Source: Macrolepiota albuminosa
Taxonomy: Eukaryota > Basidiomycota > Agaricomycetes > Agaricales > Agaricaceae
Length of the DNA stretch: 64,000 nucleotides
Direction: 5' to 3'
Assembly (NCBI GenBank): GCA_027475525.1
Contig: JAMWFC010000090.1
Span: 1,736,001-1,800,000 of the forward strand
Part shown: positions 11,864 to 23,653 of the stretch, piece after piece
How the letters are laid out: the number at the start of each line of letters is the position of its first letter
How positions within the stretch are numbered: position 1 is the first letter of the stretch
The notes under the pieces: generated by a model
Told to the model about the DNA's origin: nothing
Database searches by the model: none
What the model saw: the letters and a program-made list of their open reading frames with translations, nothing else
Position numbers and translations under genes: made by a program

Positions 11864-14838
11864 ATGGCACCGTATGATGACTGGAATGCTATTGATGATG
11901 AGGAGGACGAGGAGTTACAGGACCTTTCAGTAAGCTGTTCAACAAATCTTACCTGAACACAATACCGAACTGGATTTAGTATCTTGAGGGGAAACGCGAT
12001 GTGATTTTATTCTGTATTGACTGCTCTGAATCTATGCAGGAGCTCCGCGATGATCCTGAATATCAAGATACAAAGACATGCCATCTCTTAACAGCATTGA
12101 CAGCAGCAGTGCAAATTCAGAAAAAGAAAGTGATTTCTGGACCCAATGATGCTGTAGGAATCATGCTTTTTAACACAGTGAGACCCAAGGCCTCTTGCTC
12201 CCTGTATCTATCCAGTAACAGGACAACTTTAAGACCAGGAAGACAGAGACTACACGCATTCAGTCAGAACTTAAGAAGAATACTTTTGCATACCAACCCA
12301 TATCTCCGCTGAGTGCTCCGACAATTCAAGAGCTTATTCAACTACTGGATGGTTGGTTCATTAGTGTTTATGTGAACGAAAATTCATATCTCCCCGTTTA
12401 AGATGCTCGTGAAGATCCCGAAGCACTTAAGAAGGCATTCCCCCCACTTGAAGGCAAAAGGGTCCCAATGGGAGACGTTTTCACCAGCTGCAACTGGGTT
12501 TTGCGTGATGGGTAATTTACAAACATTTAGTGAAATTTTGATTGCTCACAAAAAGCTGCCTTCAGTGCTCCTAAAACCGCCACAAAGCGTGTCTTCTTGA
12601 TAACAGATGAAGATAACCCTCATTCTGGTCCCGGAAGCCAACAACTCATTACGTCGGCAAGAACGACCTTGATTGTAAGGCTGTAGAGATAGGCTTTCTT
12701 TCTTATGCATTGTTGAGCCCGTGTACAGGATCTGACCCAGGCCGGCGTCACGGTGGAACCCTTTTTTATTAGCGAGCCCAACAAACCTTTCGATATAAAT
12801 GCCTTTTACTCCGTAAGGTACCCTCGTTTTTGATCGATTCTCTTTTGAACTTGAATACCTAGTCTGTCCTGCCTACCGACCTTGCTGGCGACGATGAGGC
12901 TATTGATCCTTCAGATCCGTTGGCTCTTTCAGAGTCCATTTCAATAACGCGCATCGAGGATCTTCTTGCGCAGATGCGTTTTCGCGAAGTGCCGAAACGT
13001 GCGCAATATAGTGTGCCTTTTAAACTTGGAGAAGGTCTTACAATCGGTGTTAAAGGGTAGGTAAACAAGTCATGACCTGTCAGAAGACGTTATGGCTTGG
13101 TTTTAGTTATGGATTGGTAACGGAGCAGAAAAAGGGGGTGTACAAATACTTCATAGACCTCGGTGATCGAATGGAAGTCGTAACGGCTCGAACTGTGTAT
13201 GTCGACCAGGTATGCTTGAATGTTTCCCATTTTTTCAGTATTTCCCAATCACTTGGCTAGGCCCGTGAAGCTGAAGTTGAGAAGACAAAAATACTGTATG
13301 GGATGTCCCTGGGAGAAACCGTAACAGCTGTGGACGAGGAAGACGGATTCAAAGACGAAGACGAAGGAATGATACGGGAGGTACCGGTCGGTAAACGGGT
13401 ATTGTCATCTGTCCATAAAACACGATGTCGGAATAGCTCACGAAAACCAGCCCTTCTACACTGCCGAAGATATTCGGTCCTTTCGAACAATGGGCCTTGA
13501 GCCTGGTAAAGTAACATTTGTCTTACGCTTGAATCTGTAATTCTCACCAGGTTCAGGTATTAAACTTCTTGGGTTTAAGGATCGGAATGAACTGGCATTT
13601 GAAGATAACATAAAACACTCACACTTCATCTATCCAGACGAAATGGTGCATTAAAGACGCTTGATCCTAACGTTATCTAATGATATACTCATTTGCAGAC
13701 GTATGCTGGTAGTAAGCGTACTTTCAGTGCCCTGATCAAATCACTCGTCAAGAAAAAGAAGATGGGTCTAGTGCTCGCTTTAACAAGACGGAACGCAACT
13801 CCGACAATATGTGCTCTTCTGCCGCAGGTTCGGGTCTTCCAATTAGGATATGATAAGGACGCAAGTCATGATTGATATCATGCATCGACAGGAAGAAAAA
13901 ACTGACGAAACTGGCTGGGTTGAACCTATTGGGTTCCACCTTATCCCATTGCCATTCGCAGACGACATCCGAGCAGCAACAGTCACGACAGCTATGCGAG
14001 GTATCACCTGTCTCAACCCTGCCGAATGTGCCGGCTGACGTTCTTGTTACAGCGTCAGACTCCCTTAAGGATGCAGCTCGTGCCTGGATTGACAAACTGT
14101 CTGTAAAAAATGGAGCATATCCGCCTGATTCGTATCCCAATCCTGGTGAGTCTCGTGTTTCACGACCAATATGATGCTCGCCACCATCATTGTAATTGAT
14201 GATTCCGCTTATATCCAAATGCAGCTCTTGCCTATCATAATTCGCAATTAGAAGCCAGTGCGTTCCGAGAAGAGTTCGATCCCGATTCGTTTGAAGACCT
14301 CACGTTACCTAAGATTGAGATGATACACAAGGTGGGGTATTACAATTATATCGGCAGGACTCTGACAGTTCAGATGAATTGATGTCTCCACGATACAGCG
14401 CGCTGGTGCTCTGATGAAAGCCTGGAAAGTTGCGTTATCTCATGAGGAATCAGCTGACATCGTGGATGTCCCGGAGAAAGTCGCGGGCAAAAAGCGCAAG
14501 GCAGTAAGTCGGGTTCTTCGTCAGCTGGTCTTATCGCGTGCGATTATTTTGTAACTCCAGGAGGTTAGTGTTGATGAAGCAGAAATACGGAGTACATACG
14601 AGTCTAGCTCCCTTGACAAGGTACGACGTTACGCAGCGTTCGGTAAAACTAATGTTCCTATGTCCCATGTCCTTAGATGCGTGTGGACCAGCTTAAGGTT
14701 TGGTTCAAATTTTAACGTATGAAATAATATTGACGAGGTTTTCTCAAGGACTTTTTGAGGTCCAAGAGTCAGCCTGTCTCTGGTAGAAAAGCCGAATTGG
14801 TTGAACGAGTTTCCAGATGGTTTGACGAACATGCTTGA
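11864..14838 (+). CDS. ku70: Ku70, DNA end-binding subunit of the NHEJ complex
   Basis: Start MAPYDDWNAIDDEEDEELQD at 11864, then an intron and YLEGKRDVILFCIDCSESM, the N-terminal von Willebrand-like domain. NTFAYQPISPLSAPTIQELI, PPLEGKRVPMGDVF.SCNWVLRD and LLITDEDNPH follow. The Ku core spans FREVPKRAQYSVPFKLG, GVKGYGLVTEQKKGVYKYF, IRSFRTMGLEPG, IKLLGFKDRNELAFEDN and TYAGSKRTFSALIKSLVKKKK, with LIPLPFADDIR. The C-terminus is a SAP motif: MRVDQLKDFLRSKSQPVSGR then KAELVERVSRWFDEHA, ending in TGA at 14836-14838. At least ten introns; every frame change coincides with a plausible GT..AG intron, so the gene looks intact. Known role: with Ku80 it forms a ring on double-strand breaks and recruits ligase IV factors in the nucleus; it also acts at telomeres. 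Confidence 0.95.
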
Positions 14839-16037
14839 GCATGTCTTGGACATCGAAGTTGTTACACGCTCATCATTACATCATTACACTTATCTATATG
14901 TTCTTCAATTATTCGAAGGCGTCAGTAGTGCTAAACCTTTTATGGATAGATATATACGTAGAAAATGATCATCAGTGAAATTTCCTGACAAACCGTTTCA
15001 ACCGTTTCACACAGCTTTTTCTGGCAAATACAAAGTTGCATAAATGTTCGATGACTCAAAACCAGCTACAGCAAACAACAAACTGCGCTGACACAAGCCC
15101 GATGATCACTAACGTGTAATCGTAAGCGCGTGATATAATCGAACGAGTGCTGCGAGCGCGGTGTGGGACGACGGTGAATGATCGCATTGTATATAACGTA
15201 AAGATACGCACCTGCGAGCGCAGTGCAGTGTGAGTAGGTGGTGTCGTTCACTTCTGTGCTCACAGGAATATAAGCGGGGAATGAGACAAAGTACTGCTGG
15301 CACTAGAAGATCTTTTTCTTGGAAAAAAAGGAAAAAGAAACATGTTATACTACTTCTATATCACTTTTCCTGAGAAAAAAATATAAGCATTCACTTAGTG
15401 CAAAAGTTAAACAAACTTACACCTTTTCTCCAAACTGTTTTCTAGTGGAAAATAATTCTATTTATGATTTTTTGTTACTGTAAAGAAGGTGAAAAATCGT
15501 ATAATTTTTCATTCTGTGTTTCTGGAAGAAAGAGAAATCCAAGTTAGTGCAAAAACCAGCATTGAAAGACTAAATCTGTTTTTTTTTGCTCTCAGGTATT
15601 TTCATCTTTTTTCTTATCAAGATATAAATTGAAAAAAGATAACATATTTCAAATGTAAGTTGATTCAAGAATTGTCAGCAAGTGTGCTACATCCAACAAT
15701 GAGCTCAGTGGAGAGGCATTTCTTTTTTTATGTATTCACATTTAGAAATATGTAATTATTTTATGCTTATATATTTTGAAGTAAGAAGTAGTATAAACAT
15801 GTTTCTTGTGTCCTTTTCCCAAGAAAAACAGCTTTTAGTGCCACATAGCAGGTTTAAGAAAGAATATGAAAAGGGCATGCATGCTGATTCCTTCAAGTAT
15901 AAAAATTGAGATCCTGGCGAACGGATCAGATTAACAAGGACTTTACGTAAGTAGTTGATCTCTGATAAATTGCTACTTTGAACACTAACAAAACTGATAT
16001 CGACCCTTCTAATGCTTTGAAAAGGGTATGTAGTTCA
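14839..16037. other. AT-rich intergenic DNA
   Basis: Strikingly AT-rich between about 15,300 and 15,950, with many homopolymeric A/T runs, no credible coding frame and no obvious repeat unit. It precedes the solo LTR. Confidence 0.5.
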
Positions 16038-16318
16038 TGTTGGACTATAAGCCTATCTCAGCGCATACATTCAGTCACGTGAAGCAGTCACATAATCTGT
16101 CGAACTCTCAATTCCAGCCTCAGTTGTTTACCTCCACGTAGGCACGACACTGAGGCTGTAAGTACCTTATTGTTTCATTATACGTGTCTTACTTATACTT
16201 TGCTCGTTTACAAAGTTGTTCAACGTATTATTATAGGTATAGAAATATAGTTGTTTACCTCCACGTAGGCACGACACTGAGGCTTTGTTCAACGTATTAT
16301 TATAGGTTCGGGTCTACA
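16038..16318 (+). mobile_element. solo LTR (281 bp) of a Copia-like element, TSD GTTCA
   Basis: Starts TGTTGGACTA and ends GGGTCTACA. The 5-bp direct repeat GTTCA flanks it exactly (16033-16037 and 16319-16323), so it is a complete solo LTR. Inside, a stem GCCTCAGT/ACTGAGGC (16118-16157) has an Inr-like TCAGT in its left arm, about 30 bp downstream of a weak TATA-like CATAATC. A 58-nt GT..AG segment (16158-16215, GTAAGT..CAAAG) follows, then a 22-nt block, the linker TATAGAAATAT, and a second copy that starts at AGTTGT and is identical except that the 58-nt segment is missing. See findings. Confidence 0.88.
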
Positions 16319-16579
16319 GTTCAGAAGACAAATGTTCACACTTGATTGTCTACCTCAATCCGTCATACTGTCACAATAGATGGTATGAATGACACCTTGC
16401 TGGTATGTCGCTAAAAGGTGATGAAGTCCAAAGCGAACTGTATGAGCCACGAGCACAAAGGTCGTGTCGGAATTACGGACGATAGACAAAGACAGGCCAG
16501 CATATAAAATGTACATTTAAGTGGCCATGGCCATTCACTGCCTTGAAGCTTTGGTCCATTGTCGACACGAGGTACATAA

Positions 16580-17941
16580 ATGAATCCCTTTCAGGTTCGT
16601 CACCTTGTCCTCTCTCCCTTCAAACATATCCAGCGGCTAGTCATGTATAACAACCAAACTTCAGGTTATCCTCATTGCCCACCAGGTTTAGAACATGTCG
16701 ACACCGCTGCCAACTTGAAAGTGTTGTCTAAATTGCGCTTTGTACGTACTAAGGTCTTTCTTTGTTATCGCTCCTGATGTCATTGCCAGGACGGCCATCG
16801 GTTTGCCACTCACATCACAACCACTAATATTCAACCCACCGCGACCACTGACAGAGGCGGCGGCTATGAACGAGGGAAACGCCAGTATATCGATGCATCT
16901 CTCCCCCGTCCGAATTCCAAGACGCCAGTCTTTGTGAATCAGTCTGACCAACACAAGTCAATATATTTCCTCCCTTGTGGATTACTCGAAGACAATGAAG
17001 CCGAAGAAATGGTTCTCCTCCAACACCTAGATTTAAAGGCTTCTATCGCTTCGCGCAAATCATGCGATGCTCCGTATTGTCTCCGAGCTCGTGCATACCA
17101 AGTCACTGCTCACCTTTCACATGTTAGTAGCTTTGTTGTATTAATCGATCCTTTGCACGTCCTGATTTAGGGGTCTTCACCCAGAAAAATGGTCAGAAAT
17201 TCGTACCCAGGGATTTATTCTTGCCCGTATCATCATCTTCGACGTCTTGGTTGTCTTCATCGTCGGATTGTAGCTCAGAAGACTCTAACATCTCCATACC
17301 GAGCATTTTTCGCTCACATACTCCCAGCTCAATGACTTCCTCAGCTTCTTCTGTTTTCACAGGTCGCCGTCACAGCGACGGTCCTGAAACTGGTGTTATA
17401 TATTTCCAACGGTCTCCATCTGAGGGCGCCTTATTGTCAGATGTCAAATTCTTTAAATCAGGTTCTCTGTTAGGGCCTGAGGAAGACGTCATGGCGTCTT
17501 GGGGTATGCCAGGGTCCCCTTCATGGATACACATCATGATTAATGTGAGTCTTTTTTGTCTCATGTTCATCATTTAACTACGGGTACTCAATACTCCTTT
17601 TTAATCAGCAACACGGGTACGCTAAGATGAGCTTTTATGTGCCCATCAGGTGCTATTGCGCCAACATCACTCGGGCAGGTCTTGCTTTGGACATTGCGTC
17701 TCTTCTCGAGCGTTATTTCGAGGTAGGGACACTCTTACATACTTTGTCTACTCTGGAAAGAACTCATCATGTCTTTTTAAACAAATAGAATGCTTCGGTT
17801 CGACCAGGTTTTGAGAAGTGCTCATCGCGTCGCCACAATATCGAAGATCTTTATCTGCATTCGCTGAGGCGAAATATGGACGACCCGTTCATGGTGTGGC
17901 GGATCTCAGTCTCTCGCTCAGCGGTTTCATGGGCGAAGTAG
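16580..17941 (+). CDS. hypothetical basidiomycete protein
   Basis: Exons read MNPFQ (a possible intron follows), GYPHCPPGLEHVDTAANLKV, then after an intron near 16741-16789 DGHRFATHITTTNIQPT, YIDASLPRPNSKTPVFVNQS, LLQHLDLKASIASRKSCDAP and RARAYQVTAHLSH. An intron (about 17123-17170) leads to VFTQKNGQKFVPRDLFLPVS, a Ser-rich low-complexity stretch and GPEEDVMASWGMPGSPSWIH; the last exons carry HGYAKMSFYVPIRCYCANIT and NMDDPFMVWRISVSRSAVSW, with stop TAG at 17939-17941. No signal peptide, TM segment or known domain was recognised. Continuous splicing and varied composition argue for a real gene of about 380-400 residues. Function unknown. Confidence 0.65.
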
Positions 17942-18132
17942 ACAGCATGATAACGTTATTTAAATGTCAGATAATAACAATTGTATTTTAGTTTTATTGG
18001 GGTTTCCTGCAACCCACCGGTGACTCGTAGATATCCTTAGATGAAGAACCTCATTGGATAATTCATAAATGTCATTAAAATAGTCCAGGAATTTGCATAT
18101 CATCCGCGTCGTTAACCTTCGTTTCCAGAACA

Positions 18133-19491
18133 TCAGTCATCCTTCTTCGTCGGCTCATCCCCATCCCCAGTCTGCACCGCATCAACAGGATTTGTCAATT
18201 CATCAGTCTTGCCAGCTTCCCCATTCTGAGCTGGTTTGTCAGACTTGGTGTCGTCTTTCAGGCCCCCAGTTTTATCAGTCACCCCATTCATCCCCGAATC
18301 TGTGGGCTCGCTGATATCGACCAATGGCTCAGGAGCGTTTGGATTTCCCGGAGTTTTTTCCTCCTTTGGGTTTGGCACTGGAGGGAGTTTCGGGTCGGCT
18401 GGGCTCGTCGTCGTTGTTGTTGTTGTCATGATTGACGGGGTTTTTGTCTTTTTCTTTTTCGGATCCTTCGGTTGAGTTACCGTTGGGCACGGTGCCGGCT
18501 TGCCCGTTGATGGGGTGGGAGGTTTGTCCGTTGGGGCTGTCGGTGGGATGACTACCTTTGGCTCCTTTGGTGGCGGCGGGGGAGGCCGGGGTGCCTAACA
18601 GGCATTGTTAGTAGGTCAAGAGATAATCAGGCAAAATGGTCGTCACCAATCCACCTGCAGTAGTTCCGCAACCTGTCCCCGAGGCTGTGGTGTTCGCCGG
18701 ATCGTTGGCCTGCGCCAGAGGCTGAATCTCGAACAGCTGCCGCACGAGGCTGTGCATCTCGTCTTCGCGAATACCGGCGGTGGTTGGGCTGCGAGAGCCG
18801 TCGGGTGACGGGTTAGAACGGGCGTATTCTCTTGCTCGTGCGATCATGAGAGTGGTGGCCATGCCGAGCTGCATGCCTTCCTCCAATGTGAGGGGTTGCT
18901 CGCGCTCGCAGAGCGCGGCGTAGCGAGGGATGAGGTAGTTCTTGTCGATTGCGTGGTTCTGGTACGTCGCGATACGGTCTACGTCGGACATGTCGAGCTT
19001 CTCGAGCTCACGAACGACGAGGTGCTTTATTTCCAGAAACTCCCATTTGTGAGCGAGGCGAAGTATGACTTTCCAGTTGTCGACGCTTGTGTCGTATAGT
19101 GAGTAGCGACTAGGATAAAATTAGCATGCGCCATCAATTGAACCATGCATGACGTACGGATTGTAGAAGACCCATAAGAATTTTGCAAAGTCGTCTGGAT
19201 GCTCTTCAAGGATGATGGCACTTCCTTCTGCTGAGCCCCGTGCTACCGCTCCAGGCGATGCTGGGCATTGGAGTTGTCGCTGAAAGAAGAGGCTTTCCCT
19301 TTCAAAGAAATATCTGTGAACACGAAAGTGGATGTCCTCCGCCTGTTAAGTAACGAAGTCGTCAGAGCCGCAGCAGCGATAATGTTAGATATGGAACTGA
19401 CAAGAAAGAAAAGGTCGCCTCCACTGAGGTAGTAATTCTCATGCCTGGACAAAGCACGGAAAGTATCAGAGTTATTGCGCCTGTGGGTCAT
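18133..19491 (-). CDS. BTB/POZ-domain protein
   Basis: N-terminal BTB fold assembled across introns: SRHENYYLSGGDLFFLV, EDIHFRVHRYFFERESLFFQ, IILEEHPDDFAKFLWVFYNP, RYSLYDTSVDNWKVILRLAH, KWEFLEIKHLVVRELEKLDM, then a helical part with DRIATYQNHAIDKNYLIPRY and LTLEEGMQLGMATTLMIARA. This is the arrangement seen in the large BTB families of agaricomycetes. The C-terminal tail is low complexity, and its frame depends on an uncertain intron near 18598-18655. One frame runs to 18133 (Pro/Lys/Thr-rich); another would stop near 18330. The start is taken at MTHRRNNSDTF (19491); an earlier Met in the same frame exists at 19611. Family role: protein-protein interaction, often as cullin-3 adaptor or regulator. 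The specific partner is unknown. Confidence 0.8.
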
Positions 19492-20998
19492 GAGGATTTC
19501 GCCTTGTTGACCGAAGGAAGGGTAGATGGATGAAGAAGAGGAAATGTGGGAATATCGATGAAGAAGGTCTACTCGGAAGAGTTTAAATTTTGGGTCCAGG
19601 GCGAAGTACACGTGTTGGCGTCACGTCTGATGGGAATATATATGTTCGTTAGTATTATACCTCCGGCACCTCAAGCCTCAAGCCTCGAGGACAACAGCTG
19701 ACAAGGGTGATTCTTCTGCACGCGATAAAGACCGTTTTAATGGCATTGACACACGTAATGTGAAGAGGGGGTCTGCTTTGGACAAAATGCATGCATAGCC
19801 TCTGAATATGCTAGACAGCACACAAGCCATACGCCACAGTTGACGTGATCATGCATGCAACAGAGCCTTGTAAGTCAAAGGCGCCTCCATTCATTGAAGA
19901 TGCAGAAGGAGCAATCAATGAGGTTAATCTGGTTCTCGCTCTATTGTTCCGAGCTCCGCTAAGAATGAGAAACAAGACGCCGAGGAAGGCCGGGCAGGCG
20001 GAGATCCTTCGGCATTCCCCGGCTTTTTGGTTGCCGATGCCTCGATCACCCAAACGGATCCACCGACGACCGCAACAGTCAACGGAGGTCATTATAACAT
20101 AACATACAGAATCGCGACTGTCCCTGTTGTCGGCCAACGGATCACCACACGACCATAACTAAAGCCAGCTCGCGAAATGTCTGGATTGACGGAATTCGGT
20201 TGAGCTGGAGTCCGACGGACTCCAGCCCACCTCACGACAACCTCGTGTATGAGACGTCAGAAAGGAAAGTGAACAGGCGCTCTAGTCCGTGTCCGCGAGG
20301 TCATCGGTCTTAGATAAACCGGACATGCGATGATATCCTTCCAGATCTGTCTATTTTTCATTCGCGTCTAATACTTGTGAAGATATCCTGACAGTGTGTA
20401 CCCATGATGGATGCCTTCTATTTCTCATGATAAACATCGTCGGATTTGACGTCCATGCTCAATGGCTTCGCCCCCACCCCACTGGTCTGACAAATCCAAC
20501 AACGTGGTATGGCCGATATGGGACACGATGGATGATTTCTGCTATCGCCTTTCACATCTTCACTTATCATCGGGATCGAGGCGATGTCATTTCGGAAAAC
20601 TTTGATCCATGCTAACATCTGTCTGATTCGAAATCAATTCGGCACTCCTTTCACCCACAAGAACCAATCCAATACCACGGGGCTTTTGCTGAAAATGTCT
20701 ACCAAGTAGCTACATTACTGATAATTTACTGGAATCTTGGAGCTTTATACCATCTCCGTCGAGGACTATGAAGCCAGTTATGACAGAAGCTGGGTTAATA
20801 TCATGTCCCGAGTCGCACTGCTTTTGATTCTCCACCGTAACCCTCCATCACCATCAAAAAATACGAAACACCTTGTTGTCGCCGGATATTGGCAGCCTTC
20901 GCGATGTATTTAGTCTCCTTCAACCATGAAGGACCCCGAGTGATCTGTGATCCTCCAACTCGTCCATTCCTGAGCACCGAATCCGCTGGGTGGATTAA
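19492..20998. other. intergenic, no gene recognised
   Basis: About 1.5 kb between divergent genes. Open frames are short and without recognisable domains. No repeat or RNA gene was identified. Confidence 0.45.
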
Positions 20999-22167
20999 AT
21001 GGCCTCTTTCTTCTCAAAGCTGGTCTTTCTCCTCTCCCTCGTCTCGTCATTCCTCGCTGCACCGCTCCGCCACCGGCCGCGCAACGCTCAAGCACCAGCG
21101 CCTGCCGCAGAACTAGTCCCACTAAAGCTTTCAGCCCAGCAAGACAGTTACAACTTCGACCTTGCTACGGCGCTCGTTTTGTCTAATAGTACCCTTCACA
21201 CGCTTCAGACGGTTCCCGCGTCCTGTGCGGCATAATGCTTCTGAGTGCACCAGTGGATACCAAGCTGTGAACGTCACGTACGATGATTGTAGCGACGCGT
21301 GGACAATTTGTCGGTGTACTACTGCGAATATGACGATGGACACTGCTGTGGAGCGACTGGGTCGCGTCCCTGTGGGTCTGAGGCGCTATGTTGCGACAGT
21401 GCTTGTGTCTCCGGATGTTGAAACGCACGCTTATACGTTGACGTCGGGAGATATTCATATGTTTGGTGACACACAGGTTGATACGTGGGTACATGAGGTA
21501 AGTCGGTTCTTGTTCACCTTGAGTTTGGGTCTTGAATTTTGACAAGGCTGCTCATGCGTATGATTGGGCATCTGGAATACCTTTTTCAGAGTCTGCAGAG
21601 TGGGCGGAGGCTATCGGTAACGATACATGTGTGCCCGACACTTACTCCGCAACAAACGTTGCAGAGGTAAGCTCCTGTGTATCAACACAAACCTTAAAGA
21701 CCTTACAGTTGTTGATAGGACTTCGCGCAAATGACTGTTATGAAGATTTTCTCGATGATTCACAGCAACTCCCTGCCCACTGGTTGGTCTATGGATTGCA
21801 TGTCACATCAAATGCAGTACATGAGTAGCCTCCCTCTGTTTAACGAGGATAATCTCTTCGGGAATACTTGCGCTATCGTCCCTTCGGATCCCTTCTCCAG
21901 GTACGTCAGGACTCTATTTTCCTCGTCAGTCTCACTGACCTTGAATCTAGACACGCTGCTGCACCTTCCGTAACTCCTACACGTGTCCAGCCAAACTTTC
22001 CCGCGCAACCACAGAATACGAGCGTGGTACCTGTTGTGAATGCGGCGCAGGGGACTCCTGATAGCAGCTCGAGGAAGGACAACGCTGCTTCTTCCTTGTA
22101 TTACCACGCTTCGAATCTAGCAGCGCTTTCGATGAGTGGGTCCGTGCTTGGATGGTTTCTGGCGTAG
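20999..22167 (+). CDS. secreted, probably GPI-anchored HExxH zinc-metallopeptidase-like protein
   Basis: Starts MASFFSKLVFLLSLVSSFLA, a clear signal peptide. Later exons contain CTSGYQAVNVTYDDCSDAWT, ICRCTTANMTMDTAVERLGR and PVGLRRY, then an intron interrupts VHE|AAHAYDW; spliced, this gives HEAAH, the HExxH zinc site. A further exon joins NVAE to DFAQ, giving an acidic NVAEDFAQ block about 35 residues downstream, where gluzincin-like families carry the third ligand. Several NxT/S sites and paired Cys fit secretion. The C-terminus ASNLAALSMSGSVLGWFLA is small and hydrophobic after a Ser-rich stretch, as in GPI signals; stop at 22165-22167. The junction near 21176-21260 is unresolved: the first frame stops at GCGGCATAA and the next begins at ECTSGY. 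Either a weak-donor intron or a frameshift lies there. Substrate unknown. Confidence 0.7.
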
Positions 22168-22705
22168 CTGGAGGGAGGACGACGTTGTTGATGCATTGGA
22201 TGCATCATTATTGGGAGAGGTATACTGTGACGCGATTGTAATCGGTGTACACTGGAAAGACATGGCAAAGGGTGTTTGAATTAATTTTCTTCGATGCCAT
22301 GATATTATGTATAGTGAAGCGGGCTGCGAGATAATATATTCTGCATTGCGCTTGTTCTCGTTTGGTAGCTCCCGGATCGTGGATTCAAAACCCGTAAGAC
22401 ATCGCGGGTAGAGTCTGGAATACCATTTCGGACAGAAATTCGCACGACCATATCTCCGCAGCATCTATTGGGATCATACCTTTCTCAACGGCTTTCATGC
22501 AACATTTAGAGATGCCTTGGAGCAGCTTGGAAGTCAGGGACCCATGTCTGAGTTCCTTTGATCGACTCATGCGGGGATCAAAAAACTCGTCTAGACTGCA
22601 AACAAAAAGGCGTGTATCGTTTTTGAAAAAGTTATTTCCAAGCCTGACTATCAAAACCTACAGAAAACTCCATAGAGGGCGTTCGTAGATAAAGCGCAGC
22701 GTCTT
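22168..22705. other. short intergenic region upstream of the RING gene
   Basis: About 540 bp between two plus-strand genes. It should carry the terminator of the metallopeptidase-like gene and the promoter of the RING gene. No further feature was supported. Confidence 0.4.
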
Positions 22706-23653
22706 ATGTCGGGGAAGCCTGAGGCAGGCCACGAGGACATCGACAATGACCCCTTGCCTTCACCTCTAACCACGCGAAACCTTCGACCGCGGCTGAGCCA
22801 GTCTCTAGCGCGTGCTGCTTACAGAGACGCGTCACGTTCTCAGAGATTGTCGACAGATCCCTCATTTCATCCTTCAAACACTCCTGCCATGCAATTCACC
22901 ACTTCATCATCAAATGTGGGGTCCTCAACTGGAAATCAGACTGCGGAGTCATCAGAGATGGCAGTACGTACAAGGAGGAGGCAGGCGAAACGGAGGAGAG
23001 TCACATCTGAAGATATCTTTACTTCAGATGGAGTCGATGTGATATCATCCGACAGTGACGATTTCCCCAAGGCGCTCTCTCGAATGGATACCCAGGCTAC
23101 TTCTACTGCTTCGTCGTCCTCTTCGGGCGTTGTAAGACCTTCTTCAAGCGCCCATCAACGAGATCCATCTCATGTTCCCGTGAGCAGCCGCAGTCTCCGC
23201 AAAATTCTTCATCCAACCGATACAGAGTCTTTTCAGAAGCCCTCTCCTAGTACAGAACCTGAAGTTTCCTTTTCTTCTTCTTCTTCTGCAGCAGCAGCAA
23301 CAAGAACACAGGTCTCTTCGGGTACGTCGCCTCCTGCACCAGAATATCTCGCGGAATACACGTGTCCCATCTGCTTCTTTCCCCCGACGAACGCCACGTT
23401 GACACCATGTGGTCACATCTGCTGTGGCGAGTGCCTCTTCACGGCTGTGAAGTCGACATTGCAACGTGGGACCCTTTTTAACAACGCCGATGCAAACGTA
23501 GCGAGGTCAGCAGTGCTTTGTTTTGGTTGCGCCACTGATTTTGTGTTGATGGTGTCGTTTAGATGTCCTGTTTGCCGAGCGCCCATTCATGGCTGGGATG
23601 GACGGGGAGGTGGAGTCATCGGTCTCAAGGCTCGTAGCCTTTTGAGCCTCTAG
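22706..23653 (+). CDS. RING-finger protein, probable E3 ubiquitin ligase (SUMO-targeted type?)
   Basis: Start MSGKPEAGHEDIDNDPLPSP. The first 200 or so residues are Ser/Thr-rich and disordered, with a basic stretch RTRRRQAKRRRV that looks like a nuclear localisation signal, followed by short acidic/hydrophobic runs (DVISSDSDD). The C-terminal C3HC4 RING reads CPICFFPPTNATLTPCGHIC, CGECL, and CPVCRAPI. The last pair is reached by splicing out about 23506-23562 (GTCAGC..TTTAG): VAR|CPVC. Reading straight through also stays open but inserts extra residues between the zinc-ligand pairs. Overall layout, a disordered N-terminus with hydrophobic-acidic runs and a terminal RING, resembles Slx8/RNF4-type ligases. 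That assignment is an inference; E3 activity follows from the RING. Confidence 0.8.
   Translation: MSGKPEAGHEDIDNDPLPSPLTTRNLRPRLSQSLARAAYRDASRSQRLSTDPSFHPSNTPAMQFTTSSSNVGSSTGNQTAESSEMAVRTRRRQAKRRRVTSEDIFTSDGVDVISSDSDDFPKALSRMDTQATSTASSSSSGVVRPSSSAHQRDPSHVPVSSRSLRKILHPTDTESFQKPSPSTEPEVSFSSSSSAAAATRTQVSSGTSPPAPEYLAEYTCPICFFPPTNATLTPCGHICCGECLFTAVKSTLQRGTLFNNADANVARSAVLCFGCATDFVLMVSFRCPVCRAPIHGWDGRGGGVIGLKARSLLSL

Noticed and set aside
16118..16310. Repeated hairpins considered as a CRISPR-like array or tandem satellite
   Set aside because: There are only two unequal copies, they lie inside an LTR with a perfect target duplication, and the organism is a fungus.
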